Source: Shimia sp047124445
GTDB lineage: Bacteria > Pseudomonadota > Alphaproteobacteria > Rhodobacterales > Rhodobacteraceae
Assembly: GCF_047124445.1 (NCBI RefSeq)
Contig: NZ_CP138921.1
Span: 1,922,001-1,986,000 of the forward strand
Length of the DNA stretch: 64,000 nt
Direction: 5' to 3'
The notes beneath the pieces are model-generated. The model saw only the letters and a list, made by a program, of their open reading frames with translations, searched no databases and was not told the origin of the DNA. Shown piece by piece: positions 61,478 through 64,000 of the stretch (the stretch's first letter is position 1; each line of letters begins with the position of its first letter). A program made the position numbers and the translations under genes.

Positions 61478-61984
61478 ATGGCCGACTATCCCACGAGCTT
61501 TGACAAAGACGACCTGCTGAAATGCGCCCGTGGCGAATTGTTTGGTCCCGGCAACGCGCAACTGCCTGCCCCGCCCATGCTGATGATGGACCGCATCACC
61601 GACATCTCCGCAGACCGCGGCGAGTTTGGCAAAGGCCACGTTGTTGCAGAGTTCGACATCACCCCGGACCTGTGGTTCTTCGAATGCCACTTCCCCGGCA
61701 ACCCGATCATGCCCGGCTGTCTCGGTCTGGACGGTCTGTGGCAACTGACCGGCTTCAACCTCGGCTGGCGCGGCATGCCCGGCAAAGGCATGGCCATGGG
61801 CGTGGGCGAAGTGAAGCTCAAAGGCATGGTCAAACCCGACCGCAAAATGCTGACCTACCACGTGGATTTCACCCGCATCATCGACCGCAAGCTCAAGCTT
61901 GGCGTCGCCAACGGCAAAGTCTTTGCTGACGGTGAAGAGATTTATGAAGTGAAAGACATGAAGGTGGGTCTGGCGGCAGAGTAA
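61478..61984 (+). CDS. fabA: 3-hydroxydecanoyl-ACP dehydratase/isomerase
   Basis: A 168-residue hot-dog-fold enzyme making the trans-2 and cis-3 decenoyl-ACP needed for unsaturated fatty acids. The catalytic His is in FECHFPGNPIMPGCLGLDG, with Asp in the same segment, and GWRGMPGKGMAMG follows. A terminator comes 26 bases after the stop, so fabB has its own promoter or read-through. The gene is divergent from irr. Confidence 0.97.
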   Translation: MADYPTSFDKDDLLKCARGELFGPGNAQLPAPPMLMMDRITDISADRGEFGKGHVVAEFDITPDLWFFECHFPGNPIMPGCLGLDGLWQLTGFNLGWRGMPGKGMAMGVGEVKLKGMVKPDRKMLTYHVDFTRIIDRKLKLGVANGKVFADGEEIYEVKDMKVGLAAE

Positions 61985-62010
61985 GCCCACATCGACAGTC
62001 TGCATGAAAC

Positions 62011-62036
62011 GAAAGAGGCCCCTGGGCCTCTTTTTT
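62011..62036 (+). terminator. Terminator after fabA
   Basis: GAGGCC and GGCCTC form the core stem (with flanking A/T pairs) and loop CCTG, followed by six T residues. Confidence 0.9.
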
Positions 62037-62162
62037 CGTTACACCGGCGGAAACGGCGTTCCTCCCCAACACGTTCCGGTGACGTCGCGCCCCGACACTT
62101 GATCGATACCCCGGTTGTCGTAGTCTCATCGCACCACAACGCGAACAGACAAGGGACAGCCC

Positions 62163-62570
62163 ATGACACATCTCACAGGTCAATGCCTCTGCGGCGAGAT
62201 TTCATTTGAAGCGGACGGTGACGTGCCAGTGATGGCCAACTGCCACTGCACCGCATGCCGCCACTCTACCGGCAGCGCTTATGCCACGTTGATGTTCATG
62301 AAACAGGACGACATCAAAATCTCCGGTACCCCTAAAACCTTCTCACACGGCTCGGACGCGGGCACCACGATGACCAAACATTTCTGTGGCACCTGCGGCA
62401 CGCCCCTGTTCACGCAAAACTCGGCCCGCGAAGGCATGCTGGGCATCCGCGCCGGCAATATCAAAGAACACGAAGAATTTGCCCCCAAAGTGAACGTCTA
62501 CGTGTCCAGCAAACTTGACGCGACGGTCTTGGAAGACGGCATCCCTGCGTTCGAAAAAATGCCCGGCTAA
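62163..62570 (+). CDS. GFA/CENP-V-family zinc protein
   Basis: A 135-residue protein of the glutathione-dependent formaldehyde-activating (GFA) family. Zinc-binding cysteines are in CLCGEISF, NCHCTACRHSTG and CGTCGTPLF. The true role of the family is unsettled; glutathione binding is likely, but formaldehyde activation is disputed. It lies between fabA and fabB, an odd place that interrupts the usual fabA-fabB pair. Confidence 0.88.
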   Translation: MTHLTGQCLCGEISFEADGDVPVMANCHCTACRHSTGSAYATLMFMKQDDIKISGTPKTFSHGSDAGTTMTKHFCGTCGTPLFTQNSAREGMLGIRAGNIKEHEEFAPKVNVYVSSKLDATVLEDGIPAFEKMPG

Positions 62571-62728
62571 AGCAAGATCGCCTCTGGCCGATACAAAGCA
62601 GCCAGAGGCGGCACCCACCCACGCAGGCAGGTAAATCCCGACCACGGGCGACCTGTCGCAACGCCCCACCTTGCGCCGCCCCCCCTTCATCCCCTACATA
62701 GTGCCCAGCAAACTATGGGAGAGCGCAC

Positions 62729-63958
62729 ATGCGTCGCGTCGTCGTTACCGGACTGGGTATCGTATCCTCGATTGGCAACAATGCCGAAGAAGTCACCGCC
62801 TCGTTAAAAGCGGGCAAATCCGGCATTTCCGCCAGCGCTGAAATGGCGGAGCACGGCTTCCGCAGTCAGATCGCGGGCCATCTCGACATCGACATCAAAG
62901 AGCTGGTCGACAAACGCACGCTGCGCTTCATGGGCCCCGGTGCCGCCTACGCCCATATCGCCATGCAGCAGGCCATCGCCGACGCGGGTCTCTCGGAGGA
63001 TCAGGTTGTGAACGAGCGCACCGGCCTTGTGGCTGGCTCCGGCGGCCCGTCCACCTCAGCCATGCTGACCGCGCACCAGACGGTGGCCAAGACCGGCGCC
63101 ACCAAGCGCATTGGGCCTTTTGCGGTGCCAAAATGCATGAGCTCGACGATTTCGGCTAACCTGGCAACTGCTTTTAAAATCAAAGGCATCAACTACTCGA
63201 TCACCTCCGCCTGCTCGACCTCCCTGCACTGCATCGGCAACGCCGCAGAGCAGATCATGATGGGCAAGCAGGACGTGATGTTTGCTGGCGGCGGCGAAGA
63301 ACTCGACTGGACCTTGTCCTGCCTGTTTGACGCCATGGGCGCGATGAGCAGCAAATACAACGACACCCCGGAAAAAGCCTCCCGCGCCTTTGACGCGGAC
63401 CGCGACGGCTTTGTCATCTCCGGCGGCGGCGGCATTGTGGTTCTGGAAGACCTTGAGCACGCGCTGGCTCGTGGTGCCAAAATCTACGCCGAAGTCACCG
63501 GCTTCGCCGCAACCTCCGATGGCCATGACATGGTGGCCCCTTCTGGTGAAGGCGGCGAACGCGCCATGCGTTTGGCCACTGCCACGCTGCCTGAAGACCG
63601 TAAGGTCAGCTACATCAACGCCCACGGCACTTCCACACCGGTTGGCGATGTTGGCGAAGTTGAGGCCGTGCGCCGCGTCTTCGGCGAAGGTACCACACCG
63701 CCTATCTCCTCCACCAAATCCATGACCGGCCACGCCCAGGGCGCAGCGGGCGCATTGGAAGCGATCTTCTGCCTGCTGATGCTGGATGGCGACTTCATCA
63801 CACCATCGATCAACGTGGAAAACATGGACCCGGCAATCAACCCGGGCGAAGTGGCCACCGATCTGGTGGAAAACGCCGGTCTGGACACGGTGATGACCAA
63901 CAGCTTTGGCTTTGGCGGCACCAACGGTTCAATGCTGCTGTCCAAATACCGCGGCTAA
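62729..63958 (+). CDS. fabB: 3-oxoacyl-ACP synthase I
   Basis: A 409-residue condensing enzyme elongating unsaturated acyl-ACPs. The catalytic Cys is in SACSTSLHCIGNA, and the two His are in NAHGTSTPVGD and SMTGHAQGAAGALEA. VVTGLGIVSSIGN opens the protein. GGGAGAG lies 8 bases before ATG. fabI commonly follows; it is beyond the right edge. Confidence 0.96.
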   Translation: MRRVVVTGLGIVSSIGNNAEEVTASLKAGKSGISASAEMAEHGFRSQIAGHLDIDIKELVDKRTLRFMGPGAAYAHIAMQQAIADAGLSEDQVVNERTGLVAGSGGPSTSAMLTAHQTVAKTGATKRIGPFAVPKCMSSTISANLATAFKIKGINYSITSACSTSLHCIGNAAEQIMMGKQDVMFAGGGEELDWTLSCLFDAMGAMSSKYNDTPEKASRAFDADRDGFVISGGGGIVVLEDLEHALARGAKIYAEVTGFAATSDGHDMVAPSGEGGERAMRLATATLPEDRKVSYINAHGTSTPVGDVGEVEAVRRVFGEGTTPPISSTKSMTGHAQGAAGALEAIFCLLMLDGDFITPSINVENMDPAINPGEVATDLVENAGLDTVMTNSFGFGGTNGSMLLSKYRG

Positions 63959-64000
63959 GCACTGCCCCAATATGCAAGTTTTCAGAAATGCCCCGCGCGG

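Noticed and set aside
1..64000. CRISPR arrays, prophage, integrases, transposases or toxin-antitoxin pairs
   Set aside because: No array of regularly spaced direct repeats and no such proteins were seen on either strand. The only mobile-like sequence is the 96-bp palindromic element at 59700.

Overview
The window looks like a chromosomal segment of a marine alphaproteobacterium of the Rhodobacteraceae (Roseobacter group). The grounds are about 60% GC, the gene content (PQQ alcohol oxidation, several solute-binding-protein ABC systems, an MttB-family methyltransferase, Irr next to fabA, and the miaB/phoH/ybeY/corC/lnt/metK/trmB neighbourhood) and a SAM/SAH riboswitch before metK, a class known mainly from Rhodobacterales. 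I see no insertion sequence, prophage, CRISPR array or plasmid function. Most of the window is ordinary chromosome with an accessory metabolic island at the left end.

Region 1 (1-470): the 5' end of a carboxymuconolactone-decarboxylase-like gene and a tRNA-Ser(GCT). Region 2 (471-14570) is the most interesting part, a quinoprotein island. It holds a PQQ alcohol dehydrogenase with the extra aspartate typical of lanthanide-dependent enzymes (12739-14517), a c-550 cytochrome of the PedF type and a XoxJ-like binding protein (4309-5922). It also holds a five-gene operon resembling the Ped/Lut ABC system linked to lanthanide handling (6068-10201), a NosR-like flavinylated membrane electron-transfer protein with its ApbE flavin transferase (1339-4304), and a NitT/TauT-type ABC importer whose permease lies 9.5 kb from its ATPase and binding protein. 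The three divergent promoter regions of the island share a motif, ACCAAAGTC, often as inverted pairs, which suggests one regulator for the whole island.

Region 3 (14702-28200): a polar amino-acid ABC operon, ychF, a PagL-like deacylase, trpA, an MttB-family methyltransferase, an H-NOX/hybrid kinase pair, an FMN-dependent alpha-hydroxy-acid dehydrogenase, a sulfotransferase-like protein, rplY and an orphan PotD-type binding protein. Region 4 (28297-36290): bpt, argE and a dipeptide/oligopeptide ABC system with a fused double ATPase, transcribed divergently from its binding protein and permeases. Region 5 (36335-47312): a methyltransferase, ada, a PEP-mutase/isocitrate-lyase-family enzyme, an alpha/beta hydrolase, and the rpsA, cmk and aroA group interrupted by a nitroreductase/HxlR pair.

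Region 6 (47426-57178) is a minus-strand block for translation quality control and envelope functions: miaB, two small envelope proteins sharing one cysteine-containing motif, phoH, ybeY, corC, lnt, metK with its riboswitch, a bile-acid-type symporter and trmB. Region 7 (57301-64000): an unidentified 289-residue protein overlapping a phospholipase-D-type lipoprotein, a 96-bp palindromic element, a quinone-reductase-like enzyme, and irr divergent from fabA, followed by a GFA protein and fabB.

All functional names come from reading motifs and overall similarity by eye; no database search was run.
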